Positions 8,598 through 18,091 of a stretch of DNA of 54,851 nucleotides are shown in pieces. Position numbers and translations under genes: made by a program. Source of the stretch: an uncultured Prevotella sp. (lineage in GTDB: Bacteria > Bacteroidota > Bacteroidia > Bacteroidales > Bacteroidaceae); NCBI GenBank assembly GCA_905233245.1, contig CAJODK010000020.1, forward strand, positions 1 through 54,851. The letters are read 5' to 3'. The notes below the pieces were generated by a model. That model was not told the origin of the DNA. It was given only the letters and a program-made list of their open reading frames with translations, and did not search any database. Position 1 is the stretch's first letter; each line of letters starts with the position of its first letter.

Positions 8598-10184
8598 TTG
8601 AACAAACATCTTTTCATAATACTTCTCTCGATTCTTGTGCCGACAATAGCGTTGGCACAAGAATTCGGGGTTTCTGCTGACGATGGTTGGGCTCTTGACG
8701 TAGAGATGCAGGCATCGCTAAGCAATCAGAAGACGCCTCTATGGCTCAATGCCAATAAATACGGCATCAGCAGTCTCAATGCACAGAATGGTTACGTGCG
8801 TGGCATCGGAGCGTGGGACAAGAAGTTCCTCTCCAAGCAACTCGATGTCAATGCTGGTCTCGACGTGATAGTTCCCGTGGGATACAAGAGTCAGGGTTAC
8901 AAGGAGCACTACACCAGTCACCTCATCTTGCAACAGGCTTTTGCTGAGGTCAACTACAAACTCGGTCAACTCACCGTCGGTGCCAAGCACCGTCCTATGG
9001 AGGTGGTCAATAACGAACTCTCCTCTGGTGCTCAGACATTGGGCATCAATGCCCGCCCCGTACCTCAGGTGCGTATAGGTCTTAATGACTACTGGAACGT
9101 GCCTTACACCAAGAAATGGCTCTCTGTAAAGGCTCACATGGCTTATGGCGTGATGGTGGACGGCAATTGGGAGGAGGAGTTTACTAAGGGCTCCCACAAC
9201 AAATACAACAAACATACGCGCTACCACCAGAAGGCGGGATATCTGCGCGTTGGTAATGAGGAAATATTCCCCCTCACTCTGACCATCGGTCTTGAGATGG
9301 CGGCATTGTTTGGTGGTACGCAATATAAGTACGATTCCAAGACCAGCAGTTATGTATCCACCAAGGTGAAAAATGACCTTGATGCTTACTGGCATGCCTT
9401 CACCGGCACTGGTGCCGATGCTAAGGAGGAAGGCACGGAATGGCAGAATGCTGAGGGCGACCACCTGGGCAGTTGGGTGATGCGCCTCAATTGGAAGGGC
9501 AAGTCTTGGGAGGTAGGTTACTATATCGACCACTACTTCGAGGATCACTCTTCTATGCTCCTCCTCGACTACGACGGTTACGGCTCTGGCGCTCAGTGGA
9601 ATGAGAGGGTCAAGAGTCGCTATTTCCGCTATGATTTCAAGGATTACCTGATGGGCGTCGATGTGAAACTGAAGAATTTCCGTTACGTCAATCAGGCCGT
9701 GGTGGAGTATATGACCACTCGCTATCAGAGTGGACCTATCTACCATGACCACTCTAAGGGTGTGAGCGACCATATCTGTGGTCGTGACGGTTACTACGGT
9801 CACGGTTCTATGCCTGGCTGGCAGCACTTTGGCCAGTTTATAGGCAATCCGCTCTATCTCTCGCCTATGTATAATAGTAATGGTTACATAGGTCCTCTGT
9901 GCAATCGTTTCAAGGCGTGGCATTTTGCTCTCGCCGGCGATCCTATCGAGGGTTTGCACTACAGAGCCAAACTCAGTTGGCAGAAGGGTTGGGGCACCTA
10001 CGCTAATCCTTACATAGACCCCAAGGAGAATACCAGTTTGCTGCTTGAGGCAGGTTACCGTTTCCCCATGAAGAGTGCCCTTCGCGGTTTTACCGCCACC
10101 CTCGGCTATGGTGCTGACTGGGGTGACCTCCGTGGCAATAATTCGGGCGTACAAATGACGATATTATATGAAGTTCATAAATAG
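8598..10184 (+). CDS. Wzi-like capsule-assembly outer-membrane protein
   Basis: 528 residues starting at TTG, 6 bp after hppA. The TTG is chosen because it gives a good signal peptide (MNKHLFIILLSILVPTIALAQ) and the next ATG is far inside the protein. The mature part is rich in alternating aromatic strands, starting with a segment like SNQKTPLWLNANKYGISSL, the pattern of the capsule assembly Wzi family. These are outer-membrane barrels that hold capsular polysaccharide. The gene overlaps the following lipoprotein gene by 17 bp. No other capsule gene is adjacent. Confidence 0.75.
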   Translation: MNKHLFIILLSILVPTIALAQEFGVSADDGWALDVEMQASLSNQKTPLWLNANKYGISSLNAQNGYVRGIGAWDKKFLSKQLDVNAGLDVIVPVGYKSQGYKEHYTSHLILQQAFAEVNYKLGQLTVGAKHRPMEVVNNELSSGAQTLGINARPVPQVRIGLNDYWNVPYTKKWLSVKAHMAYGVMVDGNWEEEFTKGSHNKYNKHTRYHQKAGYLRVGNEEIFPLTLTIGLEMAALFGGTQYKYDSKTSSYVSTKVKNDLDAYWHAFTGTGADAKEEGTEWQNAEGDHLGSWVMRLNWKGKSWEVGYYIDHYFEDHSSMLLLDYDGYGSGAQWNERVKSRYFRYDFKDYLMGVDVKLKNFRYVNQAVVEYMTTRYQSGPIYHDHSKGVSDHICGRDGYYGHGSMPGWQHFGQFIGNPLYLSPMYNSNGYIGPLCNRFKAWHFALAGDPIEGLHYRAKLSWQKGWGTYANPYIDPKENTSLLLEAGYRFPMKSALRGFTATLGYGADWGDLRGNNSGVQMTILYEVHK

Positions 10185-10635
10185 AATAGTGTTAGGGTTA
10201 ACGTTAGGGTTATCGTTAATAAGCTGCGAAACTCACTCCAGCGACAACGGTGACCTCGACAATTGGTGGTATCTCCGTCAGGTTGATGACATCGAGGCGG
10301 GCACCAGCGAGAGTGTGGCTACCAAGAAGATATTCTGGAGTTACATCGGCAATCTCATGCAGACAGAGGGCGGTGGCAAGAATAAGCACCTCTATCGCTT
10401 TGAGCACAAGGGAGGCACGCTGCGTGTCTATGAGCCCCGTGCCCACAGCCGTAACAAGGGCGATACCCTGCTGTGGGAGAAAGACCTGCCCACCCTCGAA
10501 CCCCAGATGCTATACATGAAGGACGAGGGTAATAACACCTTTGAAGAGACCTTCACCGTAGAACAACTGACGAGCAGTCAGATGATACTGCTCAACGAAG
10601 ATAAGTCCATGCGTCTGCATTTTACCGCATGGTAA
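10168..10635 (+). CDS. Small lipocalin-like lipoprotein
   Basis: 155 residues. The signal ends in the lipobox LISC, and the hydrophobic core ([10 protein letters not shown]) is encoded by GTTAGGGTTAACGTTAGGG, a telomere-like repeat at 10191-10220. The mature region ([11 protein letters not shown]..., ending MRLHFTAW) has the short beta-rich pattern of lipocalin-like Bacteroidetes proteins. It overlaps the 3' end of the Wzi-like gene, so the two are probably co-translated. The function is unknown. Confidence 0.7.
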   Translation: MKFINRIVLGLTLGLSLISCETHSSDNGDLDNWWYLRQVDDIEAGTSESVATKKIFWSYIGNLMQTEGGGKNKHLYRFEHKGGTLRVYEPRAHSRNKGDTLLWEKDLPTLEPQMLYMKDEGNNTFEETFTVEQLTSSQMILLNEDKSMRLHFTAW

Positions 10636-10664
10636 AAACTTTCAACTTTCAACCTTTAACTAAT

Positions 10665-12848
10665 ATGAGTCACCCAAAAGGTTTATACCTGCTCTTTGCC
10701 ACAGAGATGGCGGAACGCTTCTCCTACTACGGAATGCGTGCCCTCTTCGTGCTTTATCTCGTAGCCGCTTTCTTCACCAATGATGAAGCGAGCCAGATTT
10801 ATGGTTCCTACACGGGACTGGTGTATCTTACTCCCCTGCTCGGTGGTTATATCTCTGACCGTTACTGGGGCAATCGCCGTTCCATCATCGCTGGTGCTTT
10901 GATGATGGCGGTTGGCCAGTTCTTGATGTTCGCCTCTGCCTGCTTTGTCAATCAGAGTATCATGAGCGAGGGCGCAGGCATCAGTCCTGAGGTCAACAAC
11001 CAATTATCCCTCTGGCTTATGTTTGGTGGTCTTACTGCCCTTATCATGGGTAATGGTTTCTTCAAGCCCAATATCTCAACGATGGTGGGTGACCTCTATG
11101 ACCCATACGACCAGAGACGTGACTCAGCCTTCACCATATTCTATATGGGTATCAATGTGGGCGCCTTCATAGCTCCTCTCATTTGCGGTCCTTTGGGCAA
11201 CGGCAACTGGGCAGACCCAGGTGGCTTCAAGTGGGGCTTCTTCGCTGCTGGTTGCGCCATGCTCGTATCGCTGGCAGTATTCGTAGCCCTGAAGGACAAG
11301 TACCTTGTCACACCAGAGGGTAAGGAGATAGGTGGAAAGCCTGCAGCGAGGGTTCAAGAGGTAAAGAGTGTTCAAGAGAATCAAGGTGGAAAGACTAACT
11401 GGGGTCGCATATTGTTGGTATGTCTCCTCTCCCTCGCCATCTTTGCATTCTTTGCTCACAGGGCAGAGATATTCAATGACTACATCTCTGCTGCCATCTA
11501 CAGCATCTCGATAGGTCTGCCTGTCTTCATCATCACGGACAATAAGTTGACCAAGGCAGATAAGATGCACATCGCCGTCATTTATATCATCGCCGTTTTC
11601 GTCATCTTCTTCTGGAGTGCCTTCGAACAGGCAGGCTCATCGCTCACTATCATAGCCGACCAGCAGTGCGACCGTCATGTGGGCGACTTCGAGATTCCTA
11701 CGCCATGGTTCCAGAGTATCAATCCTATCATCGTGGTGACCTTTGCTCCTATCATGGCGATGCTGTGGGAGTTCCTTCTCAAGCACGGTCTCAACGTGCC
11801 TTCTACCGTCAAGCAGGCACTTGGTCTGGGACTCCTCTCCCTCGGCTATATCGTCATCGCTTGGGGTGTGCATGGTATCGATGCTACGGCTAAGATTGCT
11901 ATGTGGTGGCTCATAGTACTTTATTTCCTCCACACCATCGGCGAACTCTCTCTCTCGCCTATCGGTCTGTCCCTCGTGACTCGCCTCTCGCCCGTTCATC
12001 TGGCGTCCCTCCTGATGGGTGTATGGTTTATGAGTAATGCCACAGCCAACATCCTCGCTGGTCAGTTTGCTACCCTGCTCCCTGCTCCAGGCAAGGAGCC
12101 AGCCAGCATCTTCGGCATCCAGATAGTCACCCTCTCTGACTTCTTCATATTCTTCGCTTGTACTGCAGGTCTGGCCAGCATCGTACTGCTCTGCCTCTGT
12201 CCTATGCTCAATCGTATGATGAAGCCAGTCATCGTCTTTGCTACCAACAACCAGAACAAACTCCGTGAGGCTAAGCAGATACTGGGCAAGCGATTTGAGA
12301 TACTCTCGCTGGAGGATATCAAGTGCTACGATGAGATACCAGAAACCCACGATTCCATCGAGGAAAACTCTATCGAGAAGGCGCGCTATATCCATGAGCG
12401 CTACGGTTATGACTGTTTCTCTGATGATACAGCCCTTGAGGTAGAGGCTCTTGGTGGCGCACCAGGCGTCTATTCCGCACGCTATGCCGGTGAACAACAT
12501 AACAGCGAGAAGAATATGCAGAAACTCCTCTCCGAACTCGAAGGCAAGGACAACCGCAAGGCACGCTTCCGCACCGTCATCTCTCTCATCTTCCATGGTG
12601 AGGAGCACTTCTTCGAGGGTGAGGTACAGGGTGAGATTACTACGGAGAAGCATGGTACAGAGGGCTTCGGTTACGACCCTATCTTCGCTCCTGATCCATC
12701 CAACTACCGTTATGACAAGCATGCCACTTCTACCTTCGGAGGCAAGGAGCGCCACCTGACCTTCGCTGAGATGACCGACCAAGAGAAGAATGCCATCTCC
12801 CATCGTGGTCGCGCCATAGAGAAGTTTGCTAAGTTCTTCGAAGCATAA
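10665..12848 (+). CDS. Fusion of POT peptide transporter and RdgB/HAM1 NTP pyrophosphatase
   Basis: 727 residues from [19 protein letters not shown]; an ATG at 10629 is less likely because it sits in the previous gene's stop region and a CAACTTT repeat. Residues 1 to about 518 are a POT/PTR2 proton-dependent di/tripeptide transporter with [25 protein letters not shown] and [17 protein letters not shown]. From residue 519 (12219) the frame continues without a stop into a complete RdgB domain ([44 protein letters not shown]), which hydrolyses dITP/XTP. POT proteins end in the cytosol, so the enzyme would be on the right side of the membrane. The fusion is either genuine or due to a lost stop codon. 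Confidence 0.88.
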   Translation: MSHPKGLYLLFATEMAERFSYYGMRALFVLYLVAAFFTNDEASQIYGSYTGLVYLTPLLGGYISDRYWGNRRSIIAGALMMAVGQFLMFASACFVNQSIMSEGAGISPEVNNQLSLWLMFGGLTALIMGNGFFKPNISTMVGDLYDPYDQRRDSAFTIFYMGINVGAFIAPLICGPLGNGNWADPGGFKWGFFAAGCAMLVSLAVFVALKDKYLVTPEGKEIGGKPAARVQEVKSVQENQGGKTNWGRILLVCLLSLAIFAFFAHRAEIFNDYISAAIYSISIGLPVFIITDNKLTKADKMHIAVIYIIAVFVIFFWSAFEQAGSSLTIIADQQCDRHVGDFEIPTPWFQSINPIIVVTFAPIMAMLWEFLLKHGLNVPSTVKQALGLGLLSLGYIVIAWGVHGIDATAKIAMWWLIVLYFLHTIGELSLSPIGLSLVTRLSPVHLASLLMGVWFMSNATANILAGQFATLLPAPGKEPASIFGIQIVTLSDFFIFFACTAGLASIVLLCLCPMLNRMMKPVIVFATNNQNKLREAKQILGKRFEILSLEDIKCYDEIPETHDSIEENSIEKARYIHERYGYDCFSDDTALEVEALGGAPGVYSARYAGEQHNSEKNMQKLLSELEGKDNRKARFRTVISLIFHGEEHFFEGEVQGEITTEKHGTEGFGYDPIFAPDPSNYRYDKHATSTFGGKERHLTFAEMTDQEKNAISHRGRAIEKFAKFFEA

Positions 12849-12883
12849 CAAGAAAGGCTCCCCAATCGGGAGCCTTTCTTGTT
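12847..12883. terminator. Strong bidirectional terminator hairpin
   Basis: A perfect 16-bp stem (12847-12862 with 12868-12883) around a 5-base loop, overlapping the stop codon of the POT-RdgB gene. It sits between convergent genes and is T-rich on the plus side. Confidence 0.8.
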
Positions 12884-12887
12884 CTCT

Positions 12888-12923
12888 CTAACTTCTTTAA
12901 CTTCTTTACTTCTTTAACTTCTT
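12888..12923. repeat. CTTCTTTAA-like tandem repeat at a gene end
   Basis: Three to four imperfect copies of TAACTTCTTT. On the minus strand they encode the last residues (LKKLKK) and stop of the C1 peptidase and continue into the gap before the terminator. Confidence 0.6.
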
Positions 12924-14147
12924 CAGTATAGAAGAAGGTACTGCATTCTTATTCACCAGGATGTCCATACACTTGGCGATGATGAAGTTCTTGGACATGT
13001 ACCATATACCCTTGTACTCGCCAGACTCGCCCCATGAGTTTTTCACCATGTAGTAAAGGCGGCCGTTCTGGTCCTTCGCCTTGCCATAGATGAGCATGCC
13101 GTGGTCGTCAGTCAGTTCCCAGTTGTCGTACTGCTCCTGACGCTTCTCCTGGGTAGGAGTCCATTCAGGCACGTTGACGCCCAGTTTCTGAAGCTTAGAC
13201 TTCTTCTCTGATGCTGACAGCTTGAGCCATTTCGCCATGTCGCTGCCCTCATTATCCTGCACCTTCTTCACATCCACCAGTATAGCCAGTCCGTCGCGTG
13301 TGAAGCCGTCATCGCTCACGTCGCCACCCCATGCTATCGTATAGCCCTTCTCCAGAGCGTTGTCTATTATTTGTTCCAGTTCGTCCATAGGTACATTCCA
13401 TGACATACCCTGACGCCAGTTGTCCTGCACCTCTACAGGGAACTCCGTGTAGAACGGATGATGTGTGTATGATGTGAAACTGTAGTAGTCGCTCCAGTTG
13501 AGGCCCAGGCTCTTGGCGAAGGTCAGCGGGGTGTATGTCTTGCCCTCGTACTTGAAATTTTCAGGGCACTTGCCCAGATAAGCGTCCAGTATGCCATGCA
13601 GGCCTGTCTTCCACGCTGGTGTGAGTTTCTTGGAGTCGCTCTTCGCAATAGATGTCACGTATGGTGTCATCACCTTGAAGAACTCATTGAAGTTGTTCAG
13701 CGTATCGCCAATCATCTCGCCAGGCTTTGCCATCGCATCCTCCGGGCATATACCATAGTGCTCCAGCACGTACAGCACATCGTATGCCGAACCACCCTGT
13801 GAGAACTGAGCATCGCCATGCATACGCACTACCAGCGTGGCTCTGTCCATGTAGTTCTTGTTGGTCACGAATACCTCGCTCAGGTCGTACGTCTTGCCAC
13901 TCTTCTTCAGTATCTCAGCCTCGAAGAATGATAGGGTAGAGTAGTCCCAGCACGTGCCACTCTTATTCTGATTCTTGATAGAAGTGATAGGCACCTCCAT
14001 CAGTGTGGTGAAGACAGGTTTGTTAGGATCTATCGTATCCGTCTTCACCGTGTCCGTCTTTGTGGTGTCTTTAGGTTCTACATAGATTTTAGCACTCGCC
14101 GCTGTCGCCATTACCATCGCGGCCATCAATAACATACTCTTTTTCAT
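12906..14147 (-). CDS. Secreted papain-family (C1, bleomycin-hydrolase-like) aminopeptidase
   Basis: 413 residues with a signal peptide (MKKSMLLMAAMVMATAASA). A Thr/Asp-rich linker is followed by the C1 fold: catalytic Cys66 in NQNKSGTCWDYS, His349 in DDHGMLIYG and Asn370 in VKNSWGE, all intact. The long insertion between Cys and His and the overall length fit the PepC/bleomycin hydrolase branch, here exported to the periplasm or surface. It is 4 bp downstream of a second C1 peptidase gene, forming a two-gene operon. Confidence 0.87.
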   Translation of the reverse strand: MKKSMLLMAAMVMATAASAKIYVEPKDTTKTDTVKTDTIDPNKPVFTTLMEVPITSIKNQNKSGTCWDYSTLSFFEAEILKKSGKTYDLSEVFVTNKNYMDRATLVVRMHGDAQFSQGGSAYDVLYVLEHYGICPEDAMAKPGEMIGDTLNNFNEFFKVMTPYVTSIAKSDSKKLTPAWKTGLHGILDAYLGKCPENFKYEGKTYTPLTFAKSLGLNWSDYYSFTSYTHHPFYTEFPVEVQDNWRQGMSWNVPMDELEQIIDNALEKGYTIAWGGDVSDDGFTRDGLAILVDVKKVQDNEGSDMAKWLKLSASEKKSKLQKLGVNVPEWTPTQEKRQEQYDNWELTDDHGMLIYGKAKDQNGRLYYMVKNSWGESGEYKGIWYMSKNFIIAKCMDILVNKNAVPSSILKKLKK

Positions 14148-14151
14148 AGTC

Positions 14152-15051
14152 TCATTTTTTATTATTTAGTATTCCCACATTACACGTTCTCTCCCTAAAC
14201 TCCTTGAGGCTCACCAGGCACTTACCCCCTTTGCCCCACTTCTTTCCGTACGAGTTCTGGCACACCAACTTATTCCCGTTGATGGCTACTATCGCCATAG
14301 CATGGTCACTGCTCACCAGACCGTCCTTAGTTCTCCTGCCATACTCCCAATATACAGCATGTCCGGCCCTTAGTGATGCCAATACCCTCGCTACCAGCGT
14401 GTCCACAGGCACATTGAGATACTCATGATGACGGTAGTTGTCAGGCACCTCAAGCGCCATCCTCTCCCCGTAGGGATGATACGGTACCGAGGTCAGGAAT
14501 TCCCAGTTCTGCCAGTACATGATGCTCTCCGCAAACTGGTGAGGATTATATCTCATTGACAGGTAGTAGAACGCCTCGCTCCGCGATAGTGTAAAGCGTG
14601 GCAACAGGTCCTGCATCCTCTCTCTCAGTTCCCCTATCGACATCGTCTGCTGAGCGAGCAGGGAGAGTTTCCTCTCCAGCACTCTGCCATTATTTATCTG
14701 CGTCTTCTCATTCTGGTAAGGCACCATACCGTACTTCTCTATCAGTCTCAGCACCTCAGGTCCCACACCCCGCAGAGTAATCCTGTTATCGTAGTCCTTA
14801 GGCGTATCGTGGGCGTAGAAATACGCCCTCTCCGTTTCCTCCTGCAGTTCCTTCGCCAGCAGCCATTCTCTGGATAGCTGTACGCTGTCGTGCCTCCTTG
14901 CTGCCTCGTGCTCTATGCAGGTAAGCATGGCATACACCCAGCATCCACTCGTTCTGCCCTGATCATCTGTAGGTCGCCTCTGCTGGCAGCCTGTCATCGA
15001 CAGCATCGCCACCATTACGAGCACTGGTATGTATATCCATTTCCTCAGCAT
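14152..15051 (-). CDS. Lipoprotein papain-family (C1) peptidase
   Basis: 299 residues. The lipobox SMTGC puts the lipid on Cys22, and the catalytic Cys37 (DQGRTSGCWVYAM) follows only 15 residues later, so there is no N-terminal propeptide. His250 (SDHAMAIVAI) and Asn266 (CQNSYGKKWG) complete the site. It is a membrane-anchored paralogue of the downstream enzyme, probably acting on exported peptides at the cell envelope. Substrate unknown. Confidence 0.82.
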   Translation of the reverse strand: MLRKWIYIPVLVMVAMLSMTGCQQRRPTDDQGRTSGCWVYAMLTCIEHEAARRHDSVQLSREWLLAKELQEETERAYFYAHDTPKDYDNRITLRGVGPEVLRLIEKYGMVPYQNEKTQINNGRVLERKLSLLAQQTMSIGELRERMQDLLPRFTLSRSEAFYYLSMRYNPHQFAESIMYWQNWEFLTSVPYHPYGERMALEVPDNYRHHEYLNVPVDTLVARVLASLRAGHAVYWEYGRRTKDGLVSSDHAMAIVAINGNKLVCQNSYGKKWGKGGKCLVSLKEFRERTCNVGILNNKK

Positions 15052-15058
15052 CCATTTG

Positions 15059-15066
15059 CAAAGTTA
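15059..15066 (-). promoter_or_regulatory. -7 box (TAACTTTG) for the C1 peptidase pair
   Basis: On the minus strand TAACTTTG lies 7 bases before the lipoprotein peptidase start, implying a very short leader. Confidence 0.6.
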
Positions 15067-15112
15067 CGATTTAGTTTTGAAACTACCAAATTTTCCGCTT
15101 AAAAAGAAAATA

Positions 15113-15144
15113 GATGTCCCGACCACCGCTGTGGCCGAGACATC
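15113..15144 (-). terminator. Terminator after the 52-residue peptide gene
   Basis: A stem of about 14 bp (GATGTC...GACATC arms, one mismatch region) followed on the minus strand by TATTTTCTTTTT. It separates the small-peptide transcript from the peptidase promoter. Confidence 0.7.
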
Positions 15145-15211
15145 CGATACATTTTAGTTGCTTATTTTTTGAAGGGCAATTATACTATCTCCAATGGAGC
15201 ACGTATAATTC

Positions 15212-15370
15212 TTAGAAGTCATCCTCGAATTCTGCATCGAATGAAGCGATGTCTTCCTCCTCTGTGATGGTCTCTGTGGGATCGAGTTGCTCTGAACCTG
15301 CAAGGATTACAGACTGCAGTCTCAGCTTGATTTCCTTAGCCTCTGGCTGTATATATTCTTTCTTTTTCAT
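15212..15370 (-). CDS. Small acidic peptide (52 residues)
   Basis: Translation on the minus strand gives 52 residues beginning MKKKEYIQPEAKEIKLRLQS, then VILAGSEQLDP and a strongly acidic, aromatic tail (ITEEEDIASFDAEFEDDF). This layout, a basic start with YIQP, an amphipathic middle, L-x-G-S and an acidic tail, matches a family of short Prevotella/Bacteroides peptides of unknown function that I know by pattern only. It has no signal peptide. It follows the Ig-like secreted protein by 38 bp and has its own terminator, so it is probably the distal gene of that transcript. Possible leader-type peptide or small regulator. Confidence 0.65.
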   Translation of the reverse strand: MKKKEYIQPEAKEIKLRLQSVILAGSEQLDPTETITEEEDIASFDAEFEDDF

Positions 15371-15408
15371 TGTCTTGTTGTTTAGTGGTTTGGTTGTCTA
15401 GACTATCT

Positions 15409-17424
15409 TTACTTAACACGAGCACCTGCAACTGTGTAGTTACCTATGAACAGCTGACCGTTCTTGATAACCTTAACTGGAGCAACCTCTGCCTTAGCCT
15501 CAGCTACGCCGTTTACGCCTGTTGCCTCGCCCTCGAAGTCAACGTCAAGAGCATCACCAGCACTAGGAGTGGTAATCACGAGGTAAGCCTTACCTGCAGG
15601 GATAGTTACAGTAGAAGCAACCTTCTTGAACTTGAGACTGTTCTTAGAGTAAGCGAAGATAGTTTCGCCGTCACCAGTTACATTGCCGTCAGAAGCAAGG
15701 AGGAGGTTGGTGATAGCCTCAGCACTCTCAATTACAGGAACGTCAACGTCAACTGCACCGTCAGCCTTGATGAGGAGAGGAGTGCCTGCTGGAACCTGAC
15801 CTACCTTCTCTGTTGCTACAGATGTGGTCTTGATCTGTGTTACTGCGTATGCGCTGAGCTCTGTTACCTCAGAGAAGTCGAGAGCGTTCTGTGTTACGTA
15901 TGTTGTAACGCCAGAGAATGCGATGTTCTCTGTAGCAGGAGAAACCGCACTAACGATGAAACCACCAAGATAACGGTCACCACCAGAACCTGTTACATAA
16001 ACTGTACCAGCAGCAGGTATTGTTATAGTATGCTCCTCATCAGCATCCGTTATGGTACCATATGTATCATCATTTGCTGCACTACCTACCTTGAATACAC
16101 GGCTCTTGTCAGGATTTTCAACATAGAAGGTAATTACGCAAGCGTCATCAACCTTGAAGGCTATGTAATCTGATGTATTCTTCAGACGCATAGAGTTGAG
16201 GTGAGAAGCACCAGCAAAGGTGTTACTACCCTTGTTGGTTGCTACAGTGAGCGCGCCAGAAGTGAAGATCTTATTATTATCATAGAGAGTGTTAGCAGTT
16301 GGAGAGAGAGTACCGTTTCCTGTAACGTCATCTGCAACAAACACATAACCCTCAGACACTGCTACAAGGTCGTCAACAGTACCTGCAGTACCACCAGCAA
16401 ATACATTGATTGTAATGACGTTTGAAGCTACATCAGCCTGTGCTGAGTTTGATGCCTTCACAAGATAGTATAGAGTTCCTACTGCACTTGGAGTGAATAC
16501 AAAAGTAGATTCTGTTTCGCCATCAATAGCCTGAGCATTTGTACCATCTGCATCATCGCAAGAATACCACTGAAGTGTAGGGGTAGGAATACCAGCAGTC
16601 AAAGTAGCTGTCAGAGTGACCTCTGTGCCTGTACGTACTACCGTTGCAGAAGCACTTGCACTAACTTCTGGAGCCTCCTCAGTTACAACCTCAATAGTTG
16701 CAAGATCTGATATCTCAGAACCATTGTCATCTGTTACTACAACATAGTAGTTTGTAGTGTTTACACTTGCAGTAGAGATATTTCCAGCAGCGAGAGTAGC
16801 AGTAGTAGCACCATCTATTGCAGTATCGTTGTCTGGGTCAGCAGCATCACTTGTTGTGCTATACCACTGATAAGTCAGTGTGCCAGCAGAAGCTGTAGCT
16901 TCTACAGTAAGAGCCGCAGGTGTTGCGCCTACCTGATAAATTGCACCCTGTGGCTGAGTTTTGATAGTAGGCTTGTCTTCGCTAGCATCTACCTCTGCTG
17001 TGTAGTCAATGTTCTTAGCCTTGAAGTCGTCAGAGGTGCTGAACACAAGATAATACTTGCTATTATCAGTCAAAATATCATCAGAAGTGTAGTCAATAGT
17101 ACCTGCTGCATCGCTATTAGCCTGCATCTGTGCCTTACGAGTGTTATCCATTACAGTACCATTTGTCTTGTAAATGTAAAGATAACGATCAGTCTTTGTA
17201 GAAGAACCATAGAAGGTAATACTACCATGAACATTGTTGCCAGGCACCTCAACCCATACGACCTTGCTCTTTGCCTTCATTTCAGTGCCAGCCTGCCACT
17301 TGTAAGTGATGTTGTCACTTTGCTTAATGAGGTCTGTGCCAATACTATAAGTAATGTCAGCAGCCCACGTACTCGTTACTGCGCATAGCAGTAAAGCAAG
17401 TAGAGTAAATAGTTTTTGTTTCAT
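15409..17424 (-). CDS. Secreted Ig-like domain protein with a Prevotella-type C-terminal tail
   Basis: 671 residues from MKQKLFTLLALLLCAVTSTWA (signal peptide); an upstream ATG at 17481 adds a non-signal extension and is less likely. The mature protein has an N-terminal beta domain (about 20-155), two Ig-like domains with QWYS motifs (about 155-250 and 255-350), a beta domain resembling those attached to pectate lyases, and a C-terminal region. The tail (VKVIKNGQLFIGNYTVAGARVK) matches the style of the pectin esterase tail ending at 53114, probably a sorting or anchoring signal. No catalytic domain is seen. Likely a surface binding protein. Confidence 0.7.
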   Translation of the reverse strand: MKQKLFTLLALLLCAVTSTWAADITYSIGTDLIKQSDNITYKWQAGTEMKAKSKVVWVEVPGNNVHGSITFYGSSTKTDRYLYIYKTNGTVMDNTRKAQMQANSDAAGTIDYTSDDILTDNSKYYLVFSTSDDFKAKNIDYTAEVDASEDKPTIKTQPQGAIYQVGATPAALTVEATASAGTLTYQWYSTTSDAADPDNDTAIDGATTATLAAGNISTASVNTTNYYVVVTDDNGSEISDLATIEVVTEEAPEVSASASATVVRTGTEVTLTATLTAGIPTPTLQWYSCDDADGTNAQAIDGETESTFVFTPSAVGTLYYLVKASNSAQADVASNVITINVFAGGTAGTVDDLVAVSEGYVFVADDVTGNGTLSPTANTLYDNNKIFTSGALTVATNKGSNTFAGASHLNSMRLKNTSDYIAFKVDDACVITFYVENPDKSRVFKVGSAANDDTYGTITDADEEHTITIPAAGTVYVTGSGGDRYLGGFIVSAVSPATENIAFSGVTTYVTQNALDFSEVTELSAYAVTQIKTTSVATEKVGQVPAGTPLLIKADGAVDVDVPVIESAEAITNLLLASDGNVTGDGETIFAYSKNSLKFKKVASTVTIPAGKAYLVITTPSAGDALDVDFEGEATGVNGVAEAKAEVAPVKVIKNGQLFIGNYTVAGARVK

Positions 17425-17912
17425 AATTAAATAATTTAGTTTGTAAATAAAGTTGTTTGTTATATTTTTGTATTCATACATTTATATATTTATGCGCTTT
17501 CGTGCGTGAAGCTTCTCTAAAACCTCTCCCGACTCTCACGAGCAAGGAGAGTACAAACTTTTATTAACTAATTAATTTATTAACATGCCCCTACATGAGG
17601 AGCTAATGAAAAAATAAAATCTGACCCTCTCGGGCAAACATTCTGTATTCAAATGGAGGGGAGGACTTGGAGTATAGATATACAAAAAGTGCGCAGACCC
17701 TCACATACTCCACGACAGGTCTGCGACAACCTCTACAACTCGTATGTTTGAAGACTGCGCAACAGTACTTCAACGAGTTGTAAATTCGCTTCTTAAATTT
17801 CCAGTTTGAGGTCGCAGTTCGTCGTGGAATTAAAGCAAATAATATGTTAGCAAATTGGGCTCTGGAGTGCCCGCGCATGGGCACAATACACCAATATGCA
17901 GTGGCAAAGTTA
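17425..17912 (-). ncRNA. Candidate long structured 5' leader of the Ig-like protein gene
   Basis: A -7 box TAACTTTG is present on the minus strand at 17905-17912, so the transcript would have a leader of roughly 470 bases. Two stable hairpins lie inside it: 17735-17781 (outer arms ACAACTCG/CGAGTTGT, inner arms TTGAAGACTG/CAGTaCTTCAA, loop CGCAA) and 17692-17725 (CGCAGACC/GGTCTGCG). A 110-residue frame across this region (17603-17935) has no protein-like features and is not called. It could be a cis-regulatory RNA or a dispersed intergenic element. Confidence 0.4.
17905..17912 (-). promoter_or_regulatory. -7 box (TAACTTTG), likely for the Ig-like protein transcript
   Basis: TAACTTTG on the minus strand. 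No closer TAnnTTTG box was found upstream of the gene start at 17424. Confidence 0.5.
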
Positions 17913-17992
17913 CAACTTTTCTTCGAAATCTCCAAATTTTATACCGAAAAAAGCAGAAAAAACATCGCTGCGCTAAAAAAAAATTTTTGAAG

Positions 17993-18083
17993 AAAAAACC
18001 TACACTCCTCCACTCGTCTTCGGGAAGGCGCGTGAATACTGGGCTGAGCGAGTGGTGGAGGATAGTGTAGAGTGGAGGTTTTT
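17993..18083. repeat. Large imperfect hairpin
   Basis: The arms AAAAAACC-TACACT-CCTCCA-CTCG (17993-18016) pair with CGAG-TGGAGG-AGTGTA-GGTTTTT (18049-18083), with bulges of 3, 2 and 7 bases. A/T tracts at both ends make it terminator-like in both directions. Confidence 0.5.
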
Positions 18084-18091
18084 CTCCATTT

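Noticed and set aside
10629..10664. Earlier ATG for the POT-RdgB fusion
   Set aside because: It overlaps the preceding stop region and encodes the CAACTTT repeat; the family starts at the ATG at 10665.
17603..17935. 110-codon minus-strand frame in the leader region
   Set aside because: Low-quality composition, overlaps the promoter box and two hairpins; more likely non-coding.
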